From positions 1 to 44,523 of IMG/VR virus record IMGVR_UViG_3300044826_000309: a DNA stretch of 44,523 bases; one strand, given 5' to 3'. The translations under genes were made by a program, and so were the position numbers. The DNA comes from a virus. Of the stretch, positions 27,515 through 36,783 are shown one piece after another. The notes below the pieces were generated by a model that saw only the letters and a program-made list of their open reading frames with translations, did no database searches and had not been told where the DNA came from. Positions within the stretch are counted from its first letter, which is position 1; every line of letters begins with the position of its first letter.

Positions 27515-28825
27515 ATGGCCAATTCAAGTGTGCGTTCTCTATCGGCTGTGAAGTCTACCGATGTTCCGGTAGTCCGGTCGATGCTGACAATGGTGGAGCT
27601 TGCTTCTTATCCAAGCCTGCCGAATATGTTACGGGCTGATATTTCCAGCATTATTCCGAAAGATGTGTCTAAAGCAGGTTCACGGATGGAGTCGGGGCAG
27701 TATGCGCCGATTGTGACTATCAATGATCTGTCTAAGCAGGATGCTGCGGGGGATACGGTACGGTTAGATATTCAGCATTCGCTGAATAATTTACCGACGA
27801 TGTGTTGTGATCCGCTCGAAGGACGGGAAGAGGAAAGAACTTATTCCAGCTTTGAGATGAAGATTGGCTTAACTCGCCACGGGGTTAAAGATCGTTGTGT
27901 GACGACGAATACCCTGCGTTTAGGTAAAAATTCGTTCAATTTAGCCCGTCCGCTGTTAACGGCGTATATGGATCGGCTGAAAACTGAGAGGGTTATTTAT
28001 CAATTGGCGGGTGCGCGGGGGCATCACTATAACCCAGAAAACCAGATTCTACCGCTGGATGGCATTGATTTCAGAAAGGCAATGATCAATTGCTTGGAAG
28101 CACCGACCTATTGCCGTCATTTCTATGGTGGGGATGCAACGGACTTTGATGGTCAGTGTGGTGATGCTTTAGACAAGGATGATATTTTCAGTCTTGATAC
28201 GCTGACCCGCTTTGTTGCTGGGATGGAAGAATCAGCGCATCCGCTGTTGCCGATTAAGTTGGGTGAGAGTGGTATGGATATTAAGTATCTCATGCTGGTG
28301 ACTCCTTCCCAATGGCGGGATTTCCGTACCTCTTCGGATGGAAAATGGTATGCCGAATTGCAAGCGGCGGCTAAGCAAGCTAAAGCGGATTGCGGTGGTC
28401 ATCCAGCCTTTTCGGGGGATTGTCTGTACTGGGATGGTATTTTAGTTAAGAAATATACGCATCCAGTACGCTTTAAGCCGGGGCATTCTGTGATTGTCAG
28501 TAATGATGATGATTGTGCATCCACTCACGTAGCGACCTTATCGGCAAATGCTAAGTTTGCAGTAGATCGGGCATTGATTTTGGGGGGTGCTGCACTGGCG
28601 GAGGCTTGGGGTAGTGTGAACGATGCTGAAGGTAAGCATTTGGGGAAACTCAATTATGTTTATTGGAGCGGGACTTACGACGGCGGCGAAGGTCGGCGCG
28701 TGCATATCAAGGCACTCGATGGTGAAAAGAAGATCCGGTTCGCATCCAAAACAGGGCGGGTCTACGATCATGGGGTGGCGGTGCTGGACACTGCGGTCAA
28801 AAACGACGGCATGAAGAGCTGCTAA
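27515..28825 (+). CDS. Major capsid protein, N4-gp56/DUF4043 type
   Basis: Product is 436 aa. MTKIGLTRHGVKDR-like core (KIGLTRHGVKDRCVTTNTLR), QLAGARGHHYNPENQILPLD, LMLVTPSQWRDFRTSSDGKW, and FAVDRALILGGAALAEAWGS follow the N4-gp56 coat family with an HK97 fold. Ten or so cysteines (TMCCDP, APTYCRHF, C-terminal KSC) are many for a coat protein. It follows the scaffold gene by 48 nt; the ribosome site is weak, unexpected for the most abundant virion protein. Confidence 0.85.
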   Translation: MANSSVRSLSAVKSTDVPVVRSMLTMVELASYPSLPNMLRADISSIIPKDVSKAGSRMESGQYAPIVTINDLSKQDAAGDTVRLDIQHSLNNLPTMCCDPLEGREEERTYSSFEMKIGLTRHGVKDRCVTTNTLRLGKNSFNLARPLLTAYMDRLKTERVIYQLAGARGHHYNPENQILPLDGIDFRKAMINCLEAPTYCRHFYGGDATDFDGQCGDALDKDDIFSLDTLTRFVAGMEESAHPLLPIKLGESGMDIKYLMLVTPSQWRDFRTSSDGKWYAELQAAAKQAKADCGGHPAFSGDCLYWDGILVKKYTHPVRFKPGHSVIVSNDDDCASTHVATLSANAKFAVDRALILGGAALAEAWGSVNDAEGKHLGKLNYVYWSGTYDGGEGRRVHIKALDGEKKIRFASKTGRVYDHGVAVLDTAVKNDGMKSC

Positions 28826-28836
28826 GGAGTATCAAA

Positions 28837-29373
28837 ATGGCTTGTGCAAAAGAAAGTTTATATAAGCGTTGGGATGCTCTGTACCGTAAGGGGTGGAACA
28901 ATGACACGATGGGGGTCAATGTCCACCGCATGAGTATGCAGTTTGACGGTGGTGTTGAGCATAAGGCGGGTAGTCGCTGGGCGCTTGCTCCGGTGATTCC
29001 GGGGTTTACGATCCTGAAAATTCAGGTGGCTACAGCAGGCTTACAGGCTGCTGGTGGAGCACCCGTTACGATTGATTTGGGCTGTGTAAGCTTTGAACGA
29101 GATTGTAATTGTGATCCACTTTGCCTCGACTTTGAAAAAATCTTAAATGATTATGATGTGTCGAGTGCGAAATGTGGCGATGTACCGTGTGGCCCGTGGG
29201 ATTGTGGTGATAGTTGTATGCCGGAGTGTTGCCCGTCGCAAATGCCGCCGACCTGCTGCCCCCCTGATAACACTAAGAAAGCCTGCGGCTTGTCGGATTT
29301 GGTGATGACCTTAAATGGTACACCAGCCGCTTGCAGCAAACTGGACATTATCATTTGGTATGTGATGTCTTAA
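28837..29373 (+). CDS. Very Cys-rich capsid-associated protein
   Basis: Product is 178 aa with about 15 cysteines, most in a central block (RDCNCDPLCLDF to TCCPPDNTKKACGL). The N-terminal part (AGSRWALAPVIPGFTILKIQ) is strand-rich. AGGAG lies before ATG 28837, 11 nt after the coat gene. Position suggests a head decoration or stabilising protein, with disulfides or bound metal. No family recognised. Confidence 0.7.
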   Translation: MACAKESLYKRWDALYRKGWNNDTMGVNVHRMSMQFDGGVEHKAGSRWALAPVIPGFTILKIQVATAGLQAAGGAPVTIDLGCVSFERDCNCDPLCLDFEKILNDYDVSSAKCGDVPCGPWDCGDSCMPECCPSQMPPTCCPPDNTKKACGLSDLVMTLNGTPAACSKLDIIIWYVMS

Positions 29374-29397
29374 TTAGTGTGATCAGTTAAACAAGAA

Positions 29398-29425
29398 GAA
29401 GCCGTCCTTCGGGGCGGCTTTTTTA
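29398..29425 (+). terminator. Internal late terminator, TTCG loop
   Basis: GCCGTCC-TTCG-GGGCGGC (7 bp with one G-T pair) followed by T6. Confidence 0.85.
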
Positions 29426-29437
29426 TTGGGGGGCAGT

Positions 29438-30118
29438 ATGGCCGATAAAATAGATGCGCAGTATCTAATCGGTCGACTTGCACGCTTGTTGACCGATGAG
29501 CATTTGGATTTTTGGACGCGCGAGTTTCAGGCTGAAACGATTAATGAAGCGGTGCGTGCCATCATCAGGGTTCGACCTGATGCGAGTTATAAAACCGTTG
29601 ATTTTCCTACTAGCAAAACTGCTTTACAGAAATTGCCGGAGGATGCTTACCGCCTGATGGATATAGCGGGGGTGATCAATGCCGATGGCGAAGTGTGTCG
29701 GGCTATTTTGCCGAAGCCTGTGGCGGAATTAAACAAGATTGATCCGTGCTGGCGGACTGAGGCCGCGACACCTAACACGGAGTATTTTGCGTATGAAGAG
29801 CATAAGCCGCGTGATTTTTGGATTTATCCAAAAGCACCGGATGGTCACAAGATTAGCCTGACTTACTCATGGATTCCGCCAGCGATTGATAAGAACTCAG
29901 TCGAGTTAATTTTCCGCTCTGAGTTTGAGCAGGATATTTTGAATTACTGCCTGTATCGCGCTTATCAGCGGGAAGGTACTCAAACCCAAAAAGAGCAGTT
30001 CTATCGGACGGTGTTCTATGAAGGATTAGGGATTAAGACCACGGCTGATGCCTCTTATCATCCGCACCATCGGCATGAGAAAGACATGCTGAGTGAGCAT
30101 CAGGTTCGGAGAGTTTAA
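29438..30118 (+). CDS. Head-tail adaptor (DUF6682-like)
   Basis: ATG 29438 is used; GGGGGG lies just before it. The 226-aa product follows the adaptor pattern: ETINEAVRAIIRVRPDASYK, LQKLPEDAYRLMDIAGVI, PRDFWIYPKAPDGHKISLTY, then helices with FRSEFEQDILNYCLYRAYQR. Such proteins form a ring under the portal in podovirus-like phages. Annotated from motif order and position. Confidence 0.7.
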   Translation: MADKIDAQYLIGRLARLLTDEHLDFWTREFQAETINEAVRAIIRVRPDASYKTVDFPTSKTALQKLPEDAYRLMDIAGVINADGEVCRAILPKPVAELNKIDPCWRTEAATPNTEYFAYEEHKPRDFWIYPKAPDGHKISLTYSWIPPAIDKNSVELIFRSEFEQDILNYCLYRAYQREGTQTQKEQFYRTVFYEGLGIKTTADASYHPHHRHEKDMLSEHQVRRV

Positions 30119-30120
30119 GC

Positions 30121-30816
30121 ATGGCTGAAAATTGTTGTGCTGAAACGGGTAGCGTCTTTGATGACGCTGCTCAACAAATCAAGCAGTTGTTGCCGGGCAT
30201 CCCGGATAAGGTGATCCGGCGCGAACTGTCGGATGCGACCGTGCGCTTGTGCTTGGAAGCTGAAATCTGGCGCTATGACTTTGAACGCCTTGAAATCGCG
30301 GCGGGTGATGATTTTGTAGATTTACCCACGGATGAAGGTGTTCGAGTTGCACGGGTGATTGAAGTTTTTACGGATGGAGGGAAGGGAGATTGTAGCGGCT
30401 GCGGGGAAAGCTCCGGCGGCTGTGATATTCGTATTCCTGAGCGTAAAGATATTTGGCGATGTAAAGGCAAGCAGTATTGGTACGAAAACATGCCGGGGCG
30501 GGTGCTGTTGAATGAGCCGTCGAAAGGGGAGACGTTACGTGCTGCTGTGGCTTTAGCGCCTGAGCGCGGGGGGGATGAATTCCCTGAAAACCTGATGTTG
30601 AAGTATCAAGATACCATTATGAACGGGGCGTTAATGATGGCGCACATGATGCCGGGGCAAGAGTGGACGGATTCAGAGCGGGGAATGTATTACCGGGCTT
30701 TGTATGAGCGCAGCATTGAGCAGGCACGGCTAGAGCGCGTTATGGATGTAAAGCCGTATCGCCCCACTTATAACGCAAAAGATGGCTGGAAGGCTGCGGG
30801 AGGGTGTGGATGTTGA
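30121..30816 (+). CDS. Neck / adaptor-like structural protein
   Basis: Product is 231 aa. It begins MAENCC and ends AAGGCGC, with another Cys cluster in GDCSGCGESSGGCD. Outside these, the pattern (IPDKVIRRELSDATVRLCLE, DFVDLPTDEGVRVARVIEVF, NLMLKYQDTIMNGALMMAHM) resembles podoviral tail-adaptor proteins with a helical bundle and a strand insertion. It overlaps the next ORF by 7 nt. Confidence 0.65.
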   Translation: MAENCCAETGSVFDDAAQQIKQLLPGIPDKVIRRELSDATVRLCLEAEIWRYDFERLEIAAGDDFVDLPTDEGVRVARVIEVFTDGGKGDCSGCGESSGGCDIRIPERKDIWRCKGKQYWYENMPGRVLLNEPSKGETLRAAVALAPERGGDEFPENLMLKYQDTIMNGALMMAHMMPGQEWTDSERGMYYRALYERSIEQARLERVMDVKPYRPTYNAKDGWKAAGGCGC

Positions 30817-31235
30817 GTGAGTTTGATTTGGGGTTTTTGCAGCAACGCAGCAATCCTTATTTACGGTCACGGCCTTTTGTCAAGCGACAGTGTAATGCAA
30901 CTGGCTTTGATGTGTTGGGTTATGACCACTCATTAGCCCTCGAAGGTAGGGTTCAGCAAGTGACGCTGCTGGGTAAGCGGGAGATGGGTAAAACGCCTGT
31001 TTTGCAATGGGTGGATGGACTGCTTGCAGTGTCATTCGGCAAGGCTGGGGCGGTGCAGTGTATTCGCTCTATCAAACCTATTGCTGGTGCGATGAGTGCT
31101 ACTAAAAAGCGGCAGCGCTGGTTATTAGAGGGTGTGCAGGCTGACAGTTTAGTCAAGCTGGAACTGTGTTTAGAGGATAACTCTAAACGCGAGATTAAAT
31201 TTAGAGTGAAGGGCTGTGAGCCATGTTCCAATTAA
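30810..31235 (+). CDS. Hypothetical tail protein, 141 aa
   Basis: ATG 30810 follows GGGAGG by 6 nt. The product is strand-rich (GRVQQVTLLGKREMGKTPVL, GLLAVSFGKAGAVQCIRSIK) and ends VKGCEPCSN. Its 3' end overlaps the next gene by 13 nt. Position suggests a small tail or neck component; no family recognised. Confidence 0.65.
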   Translation: MLSEFDLGFLQQRSNPYLRSRPFVKRQCNATGFDVLGYDHSLALEGRVQQVTLLGKREMGKTPVLQWVDGLLAVSFGKAGAVQCIRSIKPIAGAMSATKKRQRWLLEGVQADSLVKLELCLEDNSKREIKFRVKGCEPCSN

Positions 31236-32578
31236 ATGCTAAAACACGTACTAACTCGATTCTGACTGAAGCAGGGACTAGTGTGCGCCTTGATCACCCT
31301 CAGTATTTAGCGGAGTGTGAGGGTGATCGTGTTCCTTATGTGATGCCTGCTCGTGAGGGAGGGTATCTGATTTTTGTTGAGTATGGTGATCCTTGCGCTA
31401 CTACAAGCGCGAAGTCTGAAACTAAAAGCGGTTGTTGTAGTGATCCTTGCAGTGAGAGTAAAGAGACCGCTAGCGCTAGTTCCTGCCCTCCGATTCAGCG
31501 CCTGTTGGCGATGGAGGTGGTGCGATATAGCGGGTATCAAGAGGATGGAGTAACGCTCAATATCACGGCAAGGGCTTTAGAGGGGACGAGTAAGCGGGAG
31601 TGGCCTGCTGGGAGTTTAGTGATCCAGTCAATGACCGGTGCTGAACTCAAAGATGTGCTGAACTGGTTGCAACGCATCCAGACCTTTTTAGATGAGTTGG
31701 GTTGTATTCTGGCTGTGCCTACCAAACCCACAGCGGGTTGCGGTGGTTGGAATAAAGGCGAGTGGCGCTGCTACAAGAATAAATATTATCGCAGCAAGGA
31801 AAATGGGAATTGTACTAACCCGCCTAATGATACGTGGGAGTGTGAGGCTGATGTGTTCAGTCTACTCAATTTGCATTGTGACTGGCTGAAAACGTGTGAC
31901 GATAAACGTTTGCCCTTTGGAAGTAAGGTTTTACGGGTTGGGGATTTTTTGGGTTGTGATAATGAGCCACTGCCGTGTGGGGTGAAGTTAGCGCAGTGTA
32001 AAGATATTCCGAAAATACCAGAGCCTAGTATTACTGATCTGGATCAAGTACCTAATTATGATAACGGGACTATCACTATAAAAAGTTCGGATGGCGAAGA
32101 TACGGTTATTAATGTGCTTGATCCGAAGTTTTGGCCGTCGGCTCATATCAGAGTAGCCAGTGTTAATAATAAAGGTGGGAACGGTTTAAAGCCGCCTAAT
32201 GTCTCGTTAACGGCTGGTAAATCTGATTTAGCGGGTGGGTTTGACTATGACGATAATGGAAATTTAGTTGTGCCCTATAACCGACGTTATCGCGTGCTCT
32301 TTAGACCCGCTACGATTGCCCAAGAGCAGAAGCTATACCCTACTGGTGAGCGCTGTGTCTGCCAAGTCGTCGTAAATGGGTTAGAGCAATTTGAGATTAT
32401 TGCGGATGACCATTCAGGGATTCATGTCGGTGAAGAGTTGAATGATTTTAAAGTGCGGCATTCTGGGGTCGGCATACCATTAAAGAAGGGTGACAAAATC
32501 AGCGTCAATGTGAAAGAAGAAAGCGCCAATCACTATTTGGACGCTTATGATTTAGAAATTACAACATTATCTATGTAG
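31223..32578 (+). CDS. Tail appendage protein A (paralogue pair, CBM-like motif)
   Basis: Product is 451 aa. Residues 1 to about 255 are shared with the following gene: KTRTNSILTEAGTSVRLDHP, GDRVPYVMPAREGGYLIF, a Cys-rich variable linker (about 62-90), then EVVRYSGYQEDGVTL. Near residues 172-205, WRCYKNKYYRSKENGN then PPNDTWEC resembles carbohydrate-binding module 5/12 (Y.NK.Y.s......P....W). The C-terminal ~170 residues are a beta-sandwich-like head unique to this copy (RYRVLFRPATIAQEQKLYPT, SVNVKEESANHYLDAYDLEI), of the C1q/TNF-like tip type. It is a receptor-binding candidate. Confidence 0.65.
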   Translation: MFQLNAKTRTNSILTEAGTSVRLDHPQYLAECEGDRVPYVMPAREGGYLIFVEYGDPCATTSAKSETKSGCCSDPCSESKETASASSCPPIQRLLAMEVVRYSGYQEDGVTLNITARALEGTSKREWPAGSLVIQSMTGAELKDVLNWLQRIQTFLDELGCILAVPTKPTAGCGGWNKGEWRCYKNKYYRSKENGNCTNPPNDTWECEADVFSLLNLHCDWLKTCDDKRLPFGSKVLRVGDFLGCDNEPLPCGVKLAQCKDIPKIPEPSITDLDQVPNYDNGTITIKSSDGEDTVINVLDPKFWPSAHIRVASVNNKGGNGLKPPNVSLTAGKSDLAGGFDYDDNGNLVVPYNRRYRVLFRPATIAQEQKLYPTGERCVCQVVVNGLEQFEIIADDHSGIHVGEELNDFKVRHSGVGIPLKKGDKISVNVKEESANHYLDAYDLEITTLSM

Positions 32579-32593
32579 AAATAGGATATTGAT

Positions 32594-34513
32594 ATGTTTA
32601 AAACCAATGCACGGACTAAAACTGAAACGGCTTTATCCTATGATGGCATGAGATTACGCTTGGAGTATCCACAATTCTTAGCAGAATGTTTAGCTGATCG
32701 GGTACCTTATGTCATGCCATCTGCTGAGGGTGGCTATTTGATTTTGGCTGAATATGGAAATCCATGCCCTAAGCCTGTCAAGCCTACTAAACCTAATAAT
32801 GGTTGTGGCACCAGCGGGGGCTGTTCACAAGAGAAACCCTGCTGTGATGAGTGTGATCATAAAAAGCCTAAGCCTAGTGATCAGTGTAAGCAAGATAACC
32901 GTGGTGGCCTTGAAAAAGATGATGAGGATAAGCTAATTCGTTTTGAGGTAGTTAAATATAGCGGTTATGAAGAAGATGGCCGCACGCTAATTATTGAAAA
33001 GCGTGGGGTTGATGGTACGGTTAAACAGGAATGGCCGGTTAAAACCTTGGTTTATCAAACGATGACAGGCCAAGAGTTGCGTGATGTTTTAGAGCAAATT
33101 AAAGCGATTAATGATTATCTGGCAGGTTTAGGTTGCATTGTTGCAGTGCCGACGATTTCTAGTAATAGTTGTGGCGGGTGGAATACCGGACAATGGCGCT
33201 GTTATAAGGGTAAATACTATCGTAGTAAAAAAGATGGGAATTGTACCATTCCGCCGAATGACACATGGGGCTGTGCGTCTGATTTTTTTGATGTGTTGAA
33301 TTTAAACTGTGAATGGCTGCAAACCTGTGAAGGAGAGCGCTTACCCTTAGGTAGTAAAATCCCTACTTGTGAGACGCTTAATGATTACCAAAAAAAGCTA
33401 AGCGATTGTAATAACAAGCCAATTAATCAGCGGGCGGTAGTGGCTTGTGATCTGTTAGATTCTGAAGTGTTTTGTAAAACAGAAGATGGAAAAATCACTA
33501 TTTGCCCTGAGTGGATTTGTAAGGTTTTGGCAGGGTGTGCGCCGAGTAATAAGCCACCGACTGCGGTTATCACAGGGGTAGGGAGTGCATCGAGTGCTGC
33601 TACAGTGAGTTTATCTGGGGCTAGTTCAAGCGATAGCGATGGGACTGTAGTGAGCTATGCTTGGTCACAGGTGAGTGGGCCTAGTGTAGTGATTAATAAT
33701 CCAACTGCACAGGTTGCTACATTACAACTTCCCGCCGTGACTAGCGATACAGAGGTAGTTCTTAAATTATGTGTTAAGGATAATGATGGGGCTGAACACT
33801 GTACGACACATACGATTTCTTTAACTGTTGTACCGACCTGTAATGATATTGATAAGGTGTTGCCCACAGGGGCTAATGTGTTACGTAATCCGCAATTAGA
33901 CAAATTCGATGCTGGCTATACGGCTAATACCAATAGTTATTATGGCGAGTATTTAAACGATTGGCATCAGTTATGGAACTACATTGATCGTTCTGACTTT
34001 TTGCATTATTTCCATAGTTCATGGGGTAGTATTTATTCGTCCTATGGCAATATCAATATGCCAGCGGCTGGTGGAATTGCTGAGGTCAATTCAGAGAATA
34101 ACCCTCATACCGCAGTACATTTAGCGCAGATATTAACAACTCCACTAATAGCAGGTAGGGAGTATATGTTAATTGCTACGGTCGGTGGTGGTACAACTGA
34201 CTCTGATTTTAGACATGTTAATGATATTGATCGTCTATTTACCGTCAATGGTTTAACAACGGCGGAAGGTACTGCGCCTCGCCCATTTGATTTTATGGGG
34301 ACTATTATTGAGCTAGGCACTGCCGCAGTAACTGCCCAAAATAAAGATTGGCAAAAAGTGGCAGTCACATTTACACCTGCAGCTGATATTTTGACATTAG
34401 CGCTGTCCTGTAGAAAAACAGCTTTTGATCCATTGACTGGGGCAACTGCTTATACACCGATGTTCGTCACAGATATTCAGTTAGCTGAAAAATCGTTGTT
34501 TACGTGCCCATGA
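32594..34513 (+). CDS. Tail appendage protein B (paralogue, with PKD domain)
   Basis: Product is 639 aa with AGGA upstream. It shares the ~255-residue N-terminal module and the CBM-like WRCYKGKYYRSKKDGN segment with protein A. A different second half follows: a PKD-type domain (residues about 318-413, PPTAVITGVGSASSA, SSSDSDGTVVSYAWSQVSGP, KLCVKDNDGAEH) and a carbohydrate-binding-like C-terminal domain (NVLRNPQLDKFDAGY to TFTPAADILTLALSC). A conserved base with swapped tips suggests alternative or dual receptor binding. Confidence 0.7.
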   Translation: MFKTNARTKTETALSYDGMRLRLEYPQFLAECLADRVPYVMPSAEGGYLILAEYGNPCPKPVKPTKPNNGCGTSGGCSQEKPCCDECDHKKPKPSDQCKQDNRGGLEKDDEDKLIRFEVVKYSGYEEDGRTLIIEKRGVDGTVKQEWPVKTLVYQTMTGQELRDVLEQIKAINDYLAGLGCIVAVPTISSNSCGGWNTGQWRCYKGKYYRSKKDGNCTIPPNDTWGCASDFFDVLNLNCEWLQTCEGERLPLGSKIPTCETLNDYQKKLSDCNNKPINQRAVVACDLLDSEVFCKTEDGKITICPEWICKVLAGCAPSNKPPTAVITGVGSASSAATVSLSGASSSDSDGTVVSYAWSQVSGPSVVINNPTAQVATLQLPAVTSDTEVVLKLCVKDNDGAEHCTTHTISLTVVPTCNDIDKVLPTGANVLRNPQLDKFDAGYTANTNSYYGEYLNDWHQLWNYIDRSDFLHYFHSSWGSIYSSYGNINMPAAGGIAEVNSENNPHTAVHLAQILTTPLIAGREYMLIATVGGGTTDSDFRHVNDIDRLFTVNGLTTAEGTAPRPFDFMGTIIELGTAAVTAQNKDWQKVAVTFTPAADILTLALSCRKTAFDPLTGATAYTPMFVTDIQLAEKSLFTCP

Positions 34514-36576
34514 TCCAACTTCGCACCTTCTCCGGTGAGCGGCCAATAGTCGAGCCGCTCAATTTGCAGGATGATCAAGCGACGCTATGCAGGGATTGTT
34601 ACTTGCATAGCACCGCACTTGATCCGCTGCGGCATACTCTGTTTGTTGCGGCGGGGTATGCGAAGGCTAAGACGCTGTTTATGGTCTGCGGCAAGATGAT
34701 TTATATGAGTCGTTGGACTAATTTTGCACGTAGCCCGATTATTCAGGACAAGCATGAGCGGATTTACTGGACACAGTGCAACGGTACGGGGCTGCGTGTG
34801 GAGTCGGCTAGTAATATGACGAATGATGCTGCGGGTACGAACCTCAGTAACCTGAAACCGCCTACTGCTAAACCGACTGTTGTCGTAGATCGGGGTGGAG
34901 CGGGTACGGATACAGAAGCGATTCAGTTTGTGATGACCTTTATAGATACCAGCACTACGCCTAATGTTGAGATTGCACCTTCGCCGTTGTCGAATACTTT
35001 GCAGTATATCGACGGTACGGATGGGGTGAAGCTTACCTTAATTGTGCCGACTGACACCTTAGCCAATGGTGAGTTTCGGTATAAAAAGAAGCGGGTCTAT
35101 GCGTTTTTGGATGGTAATTATTATTTGTTGGCAGAGTTAGATCGAACTGAAGCCACTTATATTGTTAATCCCCTGAAAGTATCGACGACCACGGCGGTGA
35201 CTTTGCCTACCCCCCCCTTGCCTAGTGTCAATGTAGCACCCGTGGCTACGTTGATTCAGGGAGGGGATAATACAAAATCCACGGCCTTTGTGTATACCTA
35301 TGTGACGGTGCGCGATGAAGAGACTGCACCTAGCCCTGCTTCTGAGGTGATTACTTATAATGATGGGGTGGATTGCGCGACGATTAGTTGGCCTGCACCA
35401 ACGAATCCTGATGTAGTGAAAGTACGCCTCTATATGGCAGTGGAGGGGGATTATTACTTATTGGTGGAGCTGCCTGCTTCAACCACTAGCTATACGGTTT
35501 GCCCCTTGGATGATGATTTTATCAATGGGAATCGGCTTGATCCTGATTCGATTGTGGGTGTGCCACTGACCACTGATAATTATGATCCGGCTCCTAAGAA
35601 TCTTTGTGGATTGATTGGCTTACCGAATGGGGTACTAGCTGGGTTTACGAATGATTCAGGCTGTGAGATGACGGGTACTGTGCATTTTAGTGAGCCGTAT
35701 CAGCCGCATGCTTGGCCTGTGGAGTATCGGATTAAAATTCGCTATAAAATTGTGGCTTTAGCTGAAGTGCCTGAAGGGGTTTTGGTCTTAACTGAGGGCA
35801 GGCCGTCGATTATTACCGGATCAACACCGGAGGTCATGCAAGAGCATACCTTAGAAACCTACCAATCCTGTCGGGATAAACGTTCTGTGGTGCACATGGG
35901 GACGGCGGTGTTCTGGTCTAGCCCGGATGGTGTAGCGGTGTATGGTGGTCGGCAAGTAAAGGTCGTCAGTGAAAATGTCTGGAGTCGGGAGCAGTGGCAG
36001 CGGCTGGAGCCTGATGAAATGATTTTCGGGTTGTATGAAGATCAGTTAGTCATTTATCCGCAAGCACCCACTCCACCCGATAATGCGTTGACACAAGCGG
36101 AACAGTGGCCACTAAAGGTAGGGGAAGGGGTTTTATATAACATTCAGCGCGGGGATGTGACGCGCATGACCGAAGGCAAGGCGCACGCCTTGTTGTATGA
36201 AGTCGAGCATGATGCTTTATGGGTGGTGCGTGGGGATAATCTGGAGCGCTTCAATGAAGGGGAAAAGATGGAGGCGGAGTGGATTGGAAAAACACTCGTG
36301 GTTCCGGCGGCACGCACTTATAACAGTGCGCGGTTAATCCCTGAGGCTGAAACCTTATTTTCACTGTATCACTCCACCAATGATGCCACTGTTGGCCGCC
36401 ATGATCGGGCGGATGAGATTGATACGGCATTTTGGAGCCGGAGTATCACTGACCAGCGACCGTTTAGAGTGGGTAGTGCGGGGCGGATGCGGGGTATACG
36501 GTTAGGGTTTAAGTTAATCGGCAAGGAGCGCTTGCGGGCGGCTTTCTTAGCGCAAGATATGCGGGAGATTCCGTAA
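34510..36576 (+). CDS. Large tail hub / nozzle-like virion protein
   Basis: ATG 34510 overlaps the previous stop; GTG 34504 is an alternative. Product is 688 aa and strand-rich throughout. It contains two fibronectin-like repeats (about residues 140-230 and 250-345, with PSPLSNTLQYIDGTDGVKL and PSPASEVITYNDGVDCATIS) and beta-propeller-like blades later (VVHMGTAVFWSSPDGVAVYG, LYEDQLVIYP, HDALWVVRGDNLERF). Such layout fits the podoviral tail nozzle or hub. Assigned from structure-like features and order, not by a specific family. Confidence 0.6.
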   Translation: MIQLRTFSGERPIVEPLNLQDDQATLCRDCYLHSTALDPLRHTLFVAAGYAKAKTLFMVCGKMIYMSRWTNFARSPIIQDKHERIYWTQCNGTGLRVESASNMTNDAAGTNLSNLKPPTAKPTVVVDRGGAGTDTEAIQFVMTFIDTSTTPNVEIAPSPLSNTLQYIDGTDGVKLTLIVPTDTLANGEFRYKKKRVYAFLDGNYYLLAELDRTEATYIVNPLKVSTTTAVTLPTPPLPSVNVAPVATLIQGGDNTKSTAFVYTYVTVRDEETAPSPASEVITYNDGVDCATISWPAPTNPDVVKVRLYMAVEGDYYLLVELPASTTSYTVCPLDDDFINGNRLDPDSIVGVPLTTDNYDPAPKNLCGLIGLPNGVLAGFTNDSGCEMTGTVHFSEPYQPHAWPVEYRIKIRYKIVALAEVPEGVLVLTEGRPSIITGSTPEVMQEHTLETYQSCRDKRSVVHMGTAVFWSSPDGVAVYGGRQVKVVSENVWSREQWQRLEPDEMIFGLYEDQLVIYPQAPTPPDNALTQAEQWPLKVGEGVLYNIQRGDVTRMTEGKAHALLYEVEHDALWVVRGDNLERFNEGEKMEAEWIGKTLVVPAARTYNSARLIPEAETLFSLYHSTNDATVGRHDRADEIDTAFWSRSITDQRPFRVGSAGRMRGIRLGFKLIGKERLRAAFLAQDMREIP

Positions 36577-36770
36577 TGGCAGCCCAACGGACTCCTGAGC
36601 ATGGTTACCCTAAAGTACCGACTAATAATTTAGAAGAGCGGGTATTGCGTCGGTTTTTACAAACTTTAGTGGATGCGCTGGAGAAAGAGCGCAAGCGTAC
36701 CCGTGAGTTAGAGGATTCAGTCAAAGCGTTGACCGTTCGACTTGAGAAACTAGAAAAAGCAGCGAAGTAA
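36576..36770 (+). CDS. Small coiled-coil protein, 64 aa
   Basis: TAATG overlap with the hub gene. Residues about 17-62 form one long charged helix (RRFLQTLVDALEKERKRTRE, VKALTVRLEKLEKAAK) with heptad leucines. Probably a small virion or assembly component that trimerises. Confidence 0.75.
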   Translation: MAAQRTPEHGYPKVPTNNLEERVLRRFLQTLVDALEKERKRTRELEDSVKALTVRLEKLEKAAK

Positions 36771-36783
36771 GTTAGGTAAAAAG

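Noticed and set aside
27469-27639. 56-codon frame starting before the coat gene and overlapping its start
   Set aside because: Out of frame with the coat protein, weak start, and no protein-like pattern; the N4-gp56-type frame clearly wins. It might affect coat translation, but nothing supports that.
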